DNA of 6,360 nt from Ruminococcus sp. UBA4275 (GCA_002395085.1 DGVV01000112.1:1-6360), one strand, 5' to 3'. Positions 1 to 6,028 are shown, counted from the stretch's first letter. A program made the numbers and translations. The notes: generated by a model from the letters alone, not told the origin.

Positions 1-33
1 AGCGCCCCATTATAATCATCGCGCAGCGATACC
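1..33 (-). repeat. Partial copy of the hairpin repeat family, cut by the left window edge
   Basis: Read on the minus strand this begins GGTATCGC, runs through a GAT-rich stretch and ends ATGGGGCGCT at the window edge. That matches the start of the copy at 2741-2814 (GGTATCTCCGATGGAT, then ATGGGGCGCT). The first hairpin differs in sequence but keeps a fold: ATCGC, loop GCA, GCGAT at 18-30. The assignment rests on about 33 divergent bases and is tentative. Confidence 0.5.
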
Positions 34-108
34 TTTTTCGACAGCCTGAGCGACCTGTCAGGAAGGCAGGCCGCTTTTGTTAGCTTTTGTTAATATGAGA
101 TTGCAGGC
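34..108. other. Short downstream region of the operon with imperfect hairpins and a 10-bp tandem duplication
   Basis: This is the stretch after the last stop codon of the operon. It holds a perfect tandem duplication of GCTTTTGTTA (73-82 and 83-92). It also holds overlapping short inverted repeats (GCCTG/CAGGC and CCTG-T-CAGG, roughly 46-71). On the plus strand these are followed by T-rich sequence, so they may be a weak terminator for a plus-strand gene to the left. On the minus strand no convincing U-tract follows, so I do not see a clear terminator for the zinc operon itself. Confidence 0.35.
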
Positions 109-636
109 TTATTCCATCACCGCATCCCGGAGCTGTACATAAGCGCCGGTCTCATCCTCATAGGTATTGAAAGTACCGTGTACCACGATCTCAGAACCCA
201 GCTCCGGATAATCGTCCGGATAGGTATGATCTCCTTCCAGCACAAACTCAATGCCCTGCGCACAGCAGGCAGTCGCATCGGAGATCAGCACGGCAAAGTA
301 TTCTTTCTGCGTCTGCGGATCCTGATAATAATCAAATGTTCCCTTTGCGCGGACAAGCTTGCCGCTATAGTCGGTTTCACCGAACACCATGTCATAAACC
401 TGTGCATAGACCATATTGCTGTCAAGTGTTGTCAGGTCAACATCATATTCACCGTTTGCAGCATCCGGCACAGCGACCGTCGGCTTGGGTACATCTGATG
501 TTTCAGCGCTGCTCTGTACATCATTGTTTTCCGTCTGTTCCTGCGCCGCAATCAGATCATTAATTTTCTGCGTATCGGGATTGCCGCAGCCGGTCAGCAG
601 CAGTCCGCAGCACAGCAGACATACAATTCTTTTCAT
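109..636 (-). CDS. Small zinc-locus lipoprotein with a Cys-Cys motif (longer paralogue)
   Basis: A 175-residue lipoprotein of unassigned function. It starts MKRIV, followed by a hydrophobic stretch and the lipobox LTGC (Cys17), so it should be anchored on the outer face of the membrane. Residues about 20-65 are a polar, low-complexity linker. Residues 67-175 form a compact domain with alternating short strands and the motif DATACCAQGIEFV (Cys124-Cys125), then GSEIVVHGTF. The pattern suggests an OB-fold-like domain, and the CC motif recalls the YcgQ/DUF1980 C-terminal region; both are inferences from memory. The start at 636 is supported by GGAGGGG with 7-nt spacing; the in-frame codon at 663 lies upstream of this site. 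The gene begins 4 nt after the stop of its paralogue and is the last gene of the operon. Existence of the gene is secure; the function is not known to me. Confidence 0.85.
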   Translation of the reverse strand: MKRIVCLLCCGLLLTGCGNPDTQKINDLIAAQEQTENNDVQSSAETSDVPKPTVAVPDAANGEYDVDLTTLDSNMVYAQVYDMVFGETDYSGKLVRAKGTFDYYQDPQTQKEYFAVLISDATACCAQGIEFVLEGDHTYPDDYPELGSEIVVHGTFNTYEDETGAYVQLRDAVME

Positions 637-640
637 GGAA

Positions 641-1048
641 TCACCCCTCCGTTTTGGATTCATTGATTCGTTCCGTCTGATTCAGGCAGCAGAAATCAAC
701 CCCATAGGATTGATATGTGCCGAATACCCCTCTGACTGTTATTTCCGAGAAGTTTTCAATGCCTTCAAATGCGGATTCATCCGCCGGAAAGAACGAGATT
801 TCCGCCGCACAGCAAGCCTGTTCGTCCAGAACACGAATGATCGCATTATGATTGCCCTTATAGTATTCGCCGCAGATCTGCACGGTCTGTCCGATGTAGG
901 AATCCGGCTCATAGATCATCTGGTTCACCTGACTGTACTGCATCGTTTTATTGAGCGCCGTCAGATCCATGACAGAATCCTCTGTCGGATTGCCGCAGCC
1001 GGTCAACAGCAGCATCGCAGAAAACGCTGCTGTCAGGATACGCTTCAT
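641..1048 (-). CDS. Small zinc-locus lipoprotein with Cys-Cys motifs (shorter paralogue)
   Basis: A 135-residue lipoprotein with signal MKRILTAAFSAMLLLTGC (lipobox Cys18). The mature part (about 28-125) is clearly related to the downstream gene. Both share DLT.L...M.Y.QV..M......Y.G, a central ACCA motif (Cys79-Cys80 here) and EI.V.G.F.TY. This copy lacks the long linker and has a second Cys pair (Cys120-Cys121) near the C-terminus. The start is fixed by an ATGA overlap with the adcB stop (1045-1048) and by GGAGG 9 nt upstream; a longer in-frame extension to 1177 would lie inside adcB and is rejected. Coupled translation with the permease suggests a role with the transporter, perhaps as an accessory metal-binding protein outside the membrane. 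That role is inference. Confidence 0.85.
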   Translation of the reverse strand: MKRILTAAFSAMLLLTGCGNPTEDSVMDLTALNKTMQYSQVNQMIYEPDSYIGQTVQICGEYYKGNHNAIIRVLDEQACCAAEISFFPADESAFEGIENFSEITVRGVFGTYQSYGVDFCCLNQTERINESKTEG

Positions 1049-1899
1049 CTGTGAACGCCTCCCATAACTGCGGAGATGCCGCAGAAGATCAGAAATACCG
1101 CAATATCCGCCGTGACAATGGTTGAGCCGACGGGCGTGGAAAACAGAATCGACAGCATAATCCCGATTGCTGCACACAGCACCGAGATCACCGCCGAGCA
1201 GAGGATTACGCCGCGGAAGCTCCGGAATACGCGCATTGCAGAGAGCGCCGGAAAGATAATCAGCGCGGAGATCAGCAGCGAACCGACCAGATTCATCGCC
1301 AGCACAATGATGGTCGCCGTAATCATCGCAATGATGAGATTGTATGCATTTGCGTTGACGCCGGATGCCTTGCAGAAGCTCTCATCAAAGGTCACGGCGA
1401 AGATTTTGTTGTAAAACAGCAGGAACACTGCAATCACAATCACCGCCATGATGACGCAGAGTGTCACATCCGATTTTTTCAGTGTGAGAATGGATGTAGA
1501 GCCGAACAGCGTGCTGCACACATCGCCCGTGATATTTGCCGAGGAAGGAAACAGGTTCATCAGCATATAGCCAATTGCCAGCGCGCCGACTGAGATCATC
1601 GCAATCGCCGCATCTCCTTTGATTTTCGTGTTCTGACCGGTGCGCAGCAGCAGAATTGCCGAGAGCAGCGTGACCGGCAGAATGATCACCATTTTATTCG
1701 TCAGACCGGTAATTGTTGCCACCGCCATTGCGCCGAAAGCGACATGAGAAAGCCCGTCTCCGATGAACGAAAAGCGCTTCAGCACAAGCGTCACGCCGAG
1801 CAGCGAGGAGCAGAGCGCAATCAGCAGACCGACTGCAAACGCATACCGGACAAACGGATATTTGACAAAATAATCAACCAGTGTTTGCAGCTCATTCAT
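1045..1899 (-). CDS. adcB: Zinc ABC transporter permease AdcB/ZnuB
   Basis: A 284-residue integral membrane protein of the ABC-3 permease family, the channel subunit for zinc (or manganese) uptake. It is hydrophobic throughout, with about eight or nine possible membrane segments. Family landmarks are visible: FSFIGDGLSHVAFG at 43-56, the cytoplasmic FDESFCKASGVNA segment at 171-183 expected to contact the ATPase, and VGSLLISALIIFPALSA at 205-221. The start at 1899 (MNELQ) is chosen because AGGAGGT lies 7 nt upstream; the in-frame GTG at 1908 falls against that site. The gene overlaps the adcC stop by 8 nt and its own stop overlaps the next start by 4 nt, so these genes are translationally coupled. 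Zinc rather than manganese is inferred from the His-rich/ZinT binding protein and the COG0523 GTPase in the same operon. Confidence 0.95.
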   Translation of the reverse strand: MNELQTLVDYFVKYPFVRYAFAVGLLIALCSSLLGVTLVLKRFSFIGDGLSHVAFGAMAVATITGLTNKMVIILPVTLLSAILLLRTGQNTKIKGDAAIAMISVGALAIGYMLMNLFPSSANITGDVCSTLFGSTSILTLKKSDVTLCVIMAVIVIAVFLLFYNKIFAVTFDESFCKASGVNANAYNLIIAMITATIIVLAMNLVGSLLISALIIFPALSAMRVFRSFRGVILCSAVISVLCAAIGIMLSILFSTPVGSTIVTADIAVFLIFCGISAVMGGVHR

Positions 1900-2605
1900 G
1901 TTCTGCACCTCCTGCCGCTAAAAATGCTTTGCCGGTTTCGCTTTCACAGTATTCCGCTGCCGTGCCGAAAAAGCGCTGTGTCTGTCCGCCGATATGCAGA
2001 ATATGCGAGGCATAGCGCACTGCCGCATGAACATCGTGCGAGACCATGATAATTGTGACGCCGCCGCGGTTGAGCTTCGCGATCAGTTCGTAGAGGTCGA
2101 TCTGCGCTTTCGGGTCAAGCCCCGTGACCGGCTCATCGAGCAGCAGCATCGAATCCGCTGCACAGAGCGCCCGCGCCAGCAATACGCGCTGCTGCTGTCC
2201 GCCGGAAAGCTCCCGATAACAGCGCCGCGCAAGATCTGTGATGCCGAGCCGCTCCATATTCTGCTCTGCACGGCTGCGCTCTGCTTTCGTATAAAACGGG
2301 CGGAATCCGCATTTTCCGAGACAGCCGGAACGGACGATTTCGCGCACCGATGCCGGAAAATCCTTCTGCACAACCGTCTGCTGCGGCAGATAGCCGATGC
2401 CGGTCACATTCCGCGTGATGCTGCCGCTCTGCGCCGGATGCAGTCCGAGCAGCGCCTTGACGAGCGTGCTTTTGCCCGAACCGTTTTCACCGAGAATGCA
2501 GAGGTAATCACCGCGGTGAACCGTGAAATTCAGTCCCTCCGCAACCGTACCTGTTTCATAGCCGAGCGAAACCTTTTCGCAGACGATCTCTGCGCCCATT
2601 TTCAT
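1892..2605 (-). CDS. adcC: Zinc ABC transporter ATPase AdcC/ZnuC
   Basis: A 237-residue cytoplasmic ATPase that powers metal import through AdcB. All nucleotide-binding motifs are present: Walker A GENGSGKS (39-46), Q-loop LPQQ (73-76), ABC signature LSGGQ (133-137), Walker B MLLLDEP (153-159), D-loop GLD (162-164) and switch His190 in MVSHD. Length is usual for the family. The start is uncertain by two codons. ATG at 2605 lies only 3 nt after GGGG, while ATG at 2599 has a more typical 9-nt spacing. The gene follows a 195-bp repeat element that separates it from the GTPase gene upstream, and I see no promoter in that gap, so expression probably depends on read-through from upstream. Confidence 0.95.
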   Translation of the reverse strand: MKMGAEIVCEKVSLGYETGTVAEGLNFTVHRGDYLCILGENGSGKSTLVKALLGLHPAQSGSITRNVTGIGYLPQQTVVQKDFPASVREIVRSGCLGKCGFRPFYTKAERSRAEQNMERLGITDLARRCYRELSGGQQQRVLLARALCAADSMLLLDEPVTGLDPKAQIDLYELIAKLNRGGVTIIMVSHDVHAAVRYASHILHIGGQTQRFFGTAAEYCESETGKAFLAAGGAEHE

Positions 2606-2619
2606 CTTCCCCTTTATTT

Positions 2620-2696
2620 GGTGTCTCCGACGGATTTATCATGAGGGCTCCGCCCTCAAACTCCTGCCAGAGGGATACTATCCCTCCGGACTCCCG
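2620..2696 (+). repeat. Hairpin repeat, copy 1 (left arm of the inverted-repeat element)
   Basis: It begins GGTGTCTCCGACGGATT and contains three short palindromes: TCCG-A-CGGA, GAGGGC-TCC-GCCCTC (2643-2657) and GAGGGATA-C-TATCCCTC (2670-2686). It aligns along its length with the reverse complement of 2741-2814. Stem bases differ between the copies but pairing is kept. The first 16 bases after the leading G recur exactly at 6345-6360. Confidence 0.85.
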
Positions 2697-2740
2697 CTGC
2701 TGCTCTGTTCCCACCTTTTGGGGCAGATGCAGAACAGAAA

Positions 2741-2814
2741 TGGGATTCCCAAGGGACAATGTCCCTTGGGCGGGGTTTGGGGCAGCGCCCCATTTCAAAT
2801 CCATCGGAGATACC
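2741..2814 (-). repeat. Hairpin repeat, copy 2 (right arm of the inverted-repeat element)
   Basis: Read on the minus strand it begins GGTATCTCCGATGGATTT and contains TGGGGC-GCT-GCCCCA (2778-2792). It also has a 23-bp palindrome with arms CCCAAGGGACA and TGTCCCTTGGG around one base (2748-2770). It lies 7 bp from the GTPase stop codon. With copy 1 and the 44-bp centre (2697-2740, itself bearing TCTGTTC and GAACAGA at 2704-2710 and 2732-2738) it makes a 195-bp inverted-repeat unit. I see no clear target-site duplication around it. Confidence 0.85.
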
Positions 2815-2821
2815 GATTAAA

Positions 2822-3940
2822 TTAAGTATCAAGACAACCCGTAAGCTGTCCGACAATTTCCGCCTTCTGATACCCCTTGCCGATAAACACAAGCTGATTG
2901 ATGCGGTCACCGTAGGTCTTGTCCCAGTCATCCTGAATCTCCGGAAACTCCGACAGGATCAGGTCGAGTTCTTCCTTCGGCGTCGCTGCCATCCATTCGG
3001 AAAGCTCGGTGATGCTTGCATTTCTTCCCGCCTGCTCAAAGAGCTGAATGTGCCTGTCATCATCCGAGAACCAGACATAGCCCTTTGTGCGGATCAGCGC
3101 TTTCGGATAGTGTTCAACCAGATCGGTAAAGCGCTCGCGGTTGAACGGGCGGCGCTCCTCATATACAAAGGATGTGATGCCGTATTCATCCATGCAGGCT
3201 TCCTTTGCCTCCGGCTCATTGCTGTTCAGCGCACGCTGCACCGAAGAAGACGCAAGCACCTCGTCATAGTCAAAGGCTTCGCCGTCCAGAATGACCGCCG
3301 GATCGACATTTCCATGCACACAGGGAATCATCTCCGCGTGAGACTGGAAATCGCGCAGCGCCGTCTTGACCTCGTCAAGCTGCGATTCCGTCAGCAGATC
3401 GCTCTTGTTCAGCAGAATCAGATTGCAGAATTCGATCTGGTCGATAATCAGATTGATGACATCGCCGTCCTCTGCTTCCGTCTCCGATTGCAGATCGTGC
3501 AGAAATTCGCGGTAGATGCGGTCTGCATCCACAACCGAAACAATGGAGCTGAGGTAGACATTTGTTTCCGGCTTTTCGTCCTCATAATCGAGGAACGATG
3601 CGGCAATCGCGGAAGGCTCGCTGATGCCGGATGCTTCCACAAAGACCGCTTCAATATCCGGCTCATTGGAAATACGCTCGATCTCTGCGATGAACTCCTC
3701 GCGCAGTGTGCAGCAGATGCAGCCGTTTTGCAGCTCCACCATTTCGACCTGCGCGACCTTGTTTCCGGTTTTGCCGAGCAGCCCAGCATCAATATTGATG
3801 CTGCCCATATCATTGACGATCAGCGCGATTTTCCGCTGTTCCTGCGAAAGCAGATGCTGCATCAGCGTGGTTTTGCCCGAACCGAGATAACCGGTAATCA
3901 GAATCACGGGCTTTTTGCCCTCTCCCCAATCCATGCTCAC
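2822..3940 (-). CDS. COG0523 (CobW/ZNG1-like) GTPase, probable zinc metallochaperone
   Basis: A 372-residue cytoplasmic G3E-family GTPase. The sequence shows Walker A GYLGSGKT (17-24), the metal-binding CxCC motif GCICCT (Cys74, Cys76, Cys77), the EASGISEP segment (103-109) and the guanine-specificity motif NKSD (178-181). A CobW C-terminal domain follows from about 254 and ends with GDRINQLVFIG. Members of this family encoded in zinc-limitation operons insert zinc into client enzymes when zinc is scarce; the zinc assignment here rests on context. It lacks the long His-rich stretch seen in some relatives. The start is GTG at 3940, preferred over ATG at 3934 because AAAGGAG lies 7 nt upstream and GTGA overlaps the adcA stop by 4 nt. 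That overlap couples its translation to the zinc-binding protein. The client protein cannot be told from this window. Confidence 0.93.
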   Translation of the reverse strand: MSMDWGEGKKPVILITGYLGSGKTTLMQHLLSQEQRKIALIVNDMGSINIDAGLLGKTGNKVAQVEMVELQNGCICCTLREEFIAEIERISNEPDIEAVFVEASGISEPSAIAASFLDYEDEKPETNVYLSSIVSVVDADRIYREFLHDLQSETEAEDGDVINLIIDQIEFCNLILLNKSDLLTESQLDEVKTALRDFQSHAEMIPCVHGNVDPAVILDGEAFDYDEVLASSSVQRALNSNEPEAKEACMDEYGITSFVYEERRPFNRERFTDLVEHYPKALIRTKGYVWFSDDDRHIQLFEQAGRNASITELSEWMAATPKEELDLILSEFPEIQDDWDKTYGDRINQLVFIGKGYQKAEIVGQLTGCLDT

Positions 3941-5556
3941 TGCAATGCTCCTTTCAGCGTATCGTAGTTTGCCTGCATCAGAGAAAGATAGGTCGCGCCG
4001 CTGCTGATCTGATCTTTTGTCACAGATTGCAGCGAGTTCATTTCTGCAATGTTCTGATTTTTTGCTTTGGTGTTGTCAATGATTGTCTGCGCGATCTTGT
4101 GATCGGAATTTTCAATCGTAAAGATCGTGCCGCAGCCGAGTTCATCCATTTTCTCCGCGAGAAATACGATGGTGTCAAAGCTCGCTTCGGTTTCCGCCGA
4201 GCAGCCGGCGAATGCCGCAAAATAATCCAGACCGTAGTCATCGGCAAAATAGCGGAACGGGAAGCGGTCACCGAACACCAGCGTTTTCTGCGCTGCGCCG
4301 CCGATCAGCGTTTTGAAGCCGCCGTCGAGCTTGTCAAGCTGGGCGGTGTAGGCATCGAGATTTGCCTTGTAATCGTCCTTGTTTGCACTGTCCAGAATGC
4401 TCAGTCTGTCTGCGATCTCCGTGCAGAGCGTTTTGGCGTTTTTCAGCGAAAGCCAGACGTGCTCATCATATTCGACTTCGCCTTCTTCGTGTTCATGGTC
4501 GTGGTCATGATCTTCGTCCTCATCTTCATCGCTGTGACCGTGACCGATGACTTCATCGCAAACTTCTTCGGCGCTGAGTGCCGCGTCAAAGAAAGTCGGC
4601 CAGTTGCCCTCCGGATCGACAATCGCGTCAAAGCTCTCATTGCTCATTCTGATATGGAAATGCGCTGCCTTTTCCGGCTCGATCATGTGATCGTTGAACT
4701 CGATATAGATCGGCGCACCGGCATCATGATCTTCTGCTTCAAAGCGGTACATTGCCGCCTTTGTGCCGGTAGACCAGTTCTGGATGTAATATCCCGTATA
4801 CTTGTAATCCGATTCCGTGACCTTGCCGTCCTTGTCGGTGAATTTGATGTGATTATCGTGAATGCTGATCGCGTTGTAATCCGACTTGTAGCCCTTTGTG
4901 TAGTAGTCCTTGTATTCTGCCGCAGTCATGCCGCCGTCCTCAGACTTATGCTCCCATGCTTCATCCAGAGAGCCGTCCAGCACCAGCGGATAGGCAGACT
5001 GCCAGTCGCCCTCCCAGTCGGAAAGCGGTCTGTCCTGCACCTCGTCATCCTCAAAGGTCGAGACCTCTTTGCTGTGGTCATGTTCATCATGCTCGTGGTC
5101 ATGGTCATGTTCCATGCCCTCTTTGATTTCTTCCTCCTTCGCAGCATCACCCATGACATCCATCAGGTTGATGACCTGCATATCCGGATTGACCGCTTCT
5201 GCAAGCGCATCCTCAACCCACTCGTCCGATTCGCCGCCGACATACACAAAGAGGTCGCAGTCCGCGATCTTCGCCATGTCCATTGCAGTCGGCTGATAGC
5301 TGTGCAGATCCGTACCGGAATCGAGCAGATAGGTAATCTCCGCGCCGGATGCATGATCTCCGAGAATCTGCTTCACCCAGTCATACTCCGGAAAGATCGT
5401 GCAGACAATGCTGAGTTGTTCGCCTGTGACGGCGTCGGCTTTGGCATCTGTCACGATGTTTTCTGCTGTTTCCTGCTGAGAGCCGTTCTCAGCGCAGGCG
5501 GTCAGACCGAGCAGAATGGCTGCTGCGGTTGTATATGCGATTGTTTTTTTGAACAT
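3937..5556 (-). CDS. adcA: Zinc-binding lipoprotein AdcA/ZnuA with a ZinT domain nested in its His-rich loop
   Basis: A 539-residue extracellular solute-binding lipoprotein that captures zinc for AdcBC. The signal peptide ends in the lipobox LTAC (Cys21). The ZnuA N-lobe spans about 47-148 (FPEYDW, then DLHSYQPT with probable ligand His85). Next come a His/Asp/Glu run (150-161), a ZinT domain (about 165-339), a second acidic/His run (339-359), and the ZnuA C-terminal part from EYDEHVWLSLKNA (ligand His366) to the end. The ZinT part resembles E. coli ZinT from memory (LSDWEGDWQSAYPL, KDYYTKGY, ENWPT-like GNWPT) and keeps the three zinc ligands His290, His299 and His301 in FNDHMI and HFHI. The usual third ZnuA histidine (FHD) is replaced: the sequence reads VFGDRFPFRYF (427-437). 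Start 5556 is chosen for the signal peptide and for GGAGG 9 nt upstream. The in-frame extension to 5646 would run through a terminator hairpin. Confidence 0.95.
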   Translation of the reverse strand: MFKKTIAYTTAAAILLGLTACAENGSQQETAENIVTDAKADAVTGEQLSIVCTIFPEYDWVKQILGDHASGAEITYLLDSGTDLHSYQPTAMDMAKIADCDLFVYVGGESDEWVEDALAEAVNPDMQVINLMDVMGDAAKEEEIKEGMEHDHDHEHDEHDHSKEVSTFEDDEVQDRPLSDWEGDWQSAYPLVLDGSLDEAWEHKSEDGGMTAAEYKDYYTKGYKSDYNAISIHDNHIKFTDKDGKVTESDYKYTGYYIQNWSTGTKAAMYRFEAEDHDAGAPIYIEFNDHMIEPEKAAHFHIRMSNESFDAIVDPEGNWPTFFDAALSAEEVCDEVIGHGHSDEDEDEDHDHDHEHEEGEVEYDEHVWLSLKNAKTLCTEIADRLSILDSANKDDYKANLDAYTAQLDKLDGGFKTLIGGAAQKTLVFGDRFPFRYFADDYGLDYFAAFAGCSAETEASFDTIVFLAEKMDELGCGTIFTIENSDHKIAQTIIDNTKAKNQNIAEMNSLQSVTKDQISSGATYLSLMQANYDTLKGALQ

Positions 5557-5596
5557 AAAAATAGCCTCCGAATCAAATATTGGCGCACTAGGCGCA

Positions 5597-5619
5597 GGGC
5601 TGCCGTTCATCCGGCGCCC
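5597..5619 (-). other. Hairpin in the adcA leader
   Basis: On the minus strand, GGGC plus GCCG pairs with CGGC and GCCC around a 6-nt loop with one bulged base. It lies between the terminator at 5629-5669 and the adcA ribosome site. No U-tract follows, so it is not a terminator. It could protect a processed 5' end or take part in an alternative fold; both are speculation. Confidence 0.4.
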
Positions 5620-5628
5620 GATGCACAG

Positions 5629-5669
5629 AAAAAGGGCATACTCCACCCGTCAGCGGGCAGAGTAAACCC
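5629..5669 (-). terminator. Intrinsic terminator between the small membrane protein gene and adcA
   Basis: On the minus strand a 16-position stem (GGGTTTACTCTGCCCG with CGGGTGGAGTATGCCC, one mismatch and three wobbles) closes on a 4-nt CTGA loop and is followed at once by TTTTT. It lies about 22 nt after the upstream stop codon. No convincing promoter is visible between it and adcA, so partial read-through is the simplest way for adcA to be expressed. The plus-strand side has only a weaker T-rich flank. Confidence 0.85.
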
Positions 5670-5690
5670 TTTCATTTTCGCATCCAGTAT

Positions 5691-5987
5691 TTAATCCAGA
5701 AGCTTGACCTTCAATGTAATCGGGGTATGGCTGCTGACCGTGCGAACCGCAGATACCGGCAGCAGGATCGCCGCGAATGTCGTGCAGAGCAGCATGAGAA
5801 CCGCGGAAACAGCCGTTCCGAGCGCACGCACGCGCGCATCGCACTGTTTCAGCACCATGCAGACCGCACAGCCTTCGCCGGTGCAGTCGTGGTGTGTATG
5901 ATCTGCGATGATGAGGACAGAGCCGAGCATGGAAATGCAGAGCAGAATTGTCATCAGAACTGCGATCAGTCCGCTGTGCTTTTTCAT
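5691..5987 (-). CDS. Small two-helix membrane protein with a His/Cys-rich loop, first gene after the operator
   Basis: A 98-residue protein that I cannot assign to a named family. It has a short basic start (MKKH), a first membrane helix (about 7-27) and a loop holding HTHHDCTGEGCAVC plus a later Cys (His30, His32, His33, Cys35, Cys40, Cys43, Cys49). A second membrane helix (about 56-80) and a short tail ending LKVKLLD follow. By the positive-inside rule the loop would face outside; this is inference. The ligand spacing would suit metal binding. The start at 5987 is supported by AGGAGG 7 nt upstream; the in-frame start at 6029 would lie in the operator. The gene is the first one behind the Fur-family operator and is followed by a terminator, so it may be made in excess over the transporter. 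I infer a zinc-related accessory or sensing role from context only. Confidence 0.8.
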   Translation of the reverse strand: MKKHSGLIAVLMTILLCISMLGSVLIIADHTHHDCTGEGCAVCMVLKQCDARVRALGTAVSAVLMLLCTTFAAILLPVSAVRTVSSHTPITLKVKLLD

Positions 5988-6007
5988 GCCGGGGCCTCCT
6001 CTCAAAT

Positions 6008-6028
6008 TGATACTGAATATCATTTTCA
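6008..6028 (-). promoter_or_regulatory. Double Fur-family (probable Zur) operator
   Basis: On the minus strand two 7-1-7 inverted repeats overlap with a 6-bp offset: TGAAAATGATATTCA and TGATATTCAGTATCA. Each half-site pair matches at 6 of 7 positions. This is the classic overlapping layout of Fur-family boxes. It lies just downstream of the expected transcription start and 21 nt before the start codon, a position suited to repression. Zur rather than Fur or PerR is inferred from the zinc genes it would control. No regulator gene lies in the window. Confidence 0.8.

Noticed and set aside
41..92. Hairpin as the terminator of the zinc operon
   Set aside because: On the minus strand the imperfect stem is followed by A-rich rather than T-rich sequence. 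Any T-tract lies on the plus-strand side.
2556..2804. Minus-strand open frame running through the inverted-repeat element into adcC
   Set aside because: Most of it is translated repeat sequence, and it overlaps adcC in another frame. The repeat merely lacks stops in this frame.
2620..2814. Repeat cluster as a CRISPR array or a classical MITE
   Set aside because: Only two diverged copies in inverted orientation without spacer periodicity, so it is not CRISPR. No target-site duplication is visible, so a MITE call is not supported.
2759..3967. Long open frame on the plus strand opposite the GTPase gene
   Set aside because: It starts inside the repeat element and mirrors the COG0523 gene in antisense. 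No recognisable family features or ribosome site.
4490..5110. The two His/Asp/Glu-rich tracts as signs of a misassembly or collapsed repeat
   Set aside because: The reading frame is unbroken, the tracts differ in sequence, and the segment between them is a complete ZinT domain with conserved ligands.
5557..5646. 30-residue N-terminal extension of adcA
   Set aside because: It would start inside the terminator hairpin and hide the lipoprotein signal. The ribosome site fits the start at 5556.
4027..5694. Very long open frame on the plus strand opposite adcA
   Set aside because: It is the exact antisense of a gene with a clear signal peptide and conserved domains. Its product is an unstructured-looking run of Val, Ile, Phe and Arg typical of an antisense shadow.
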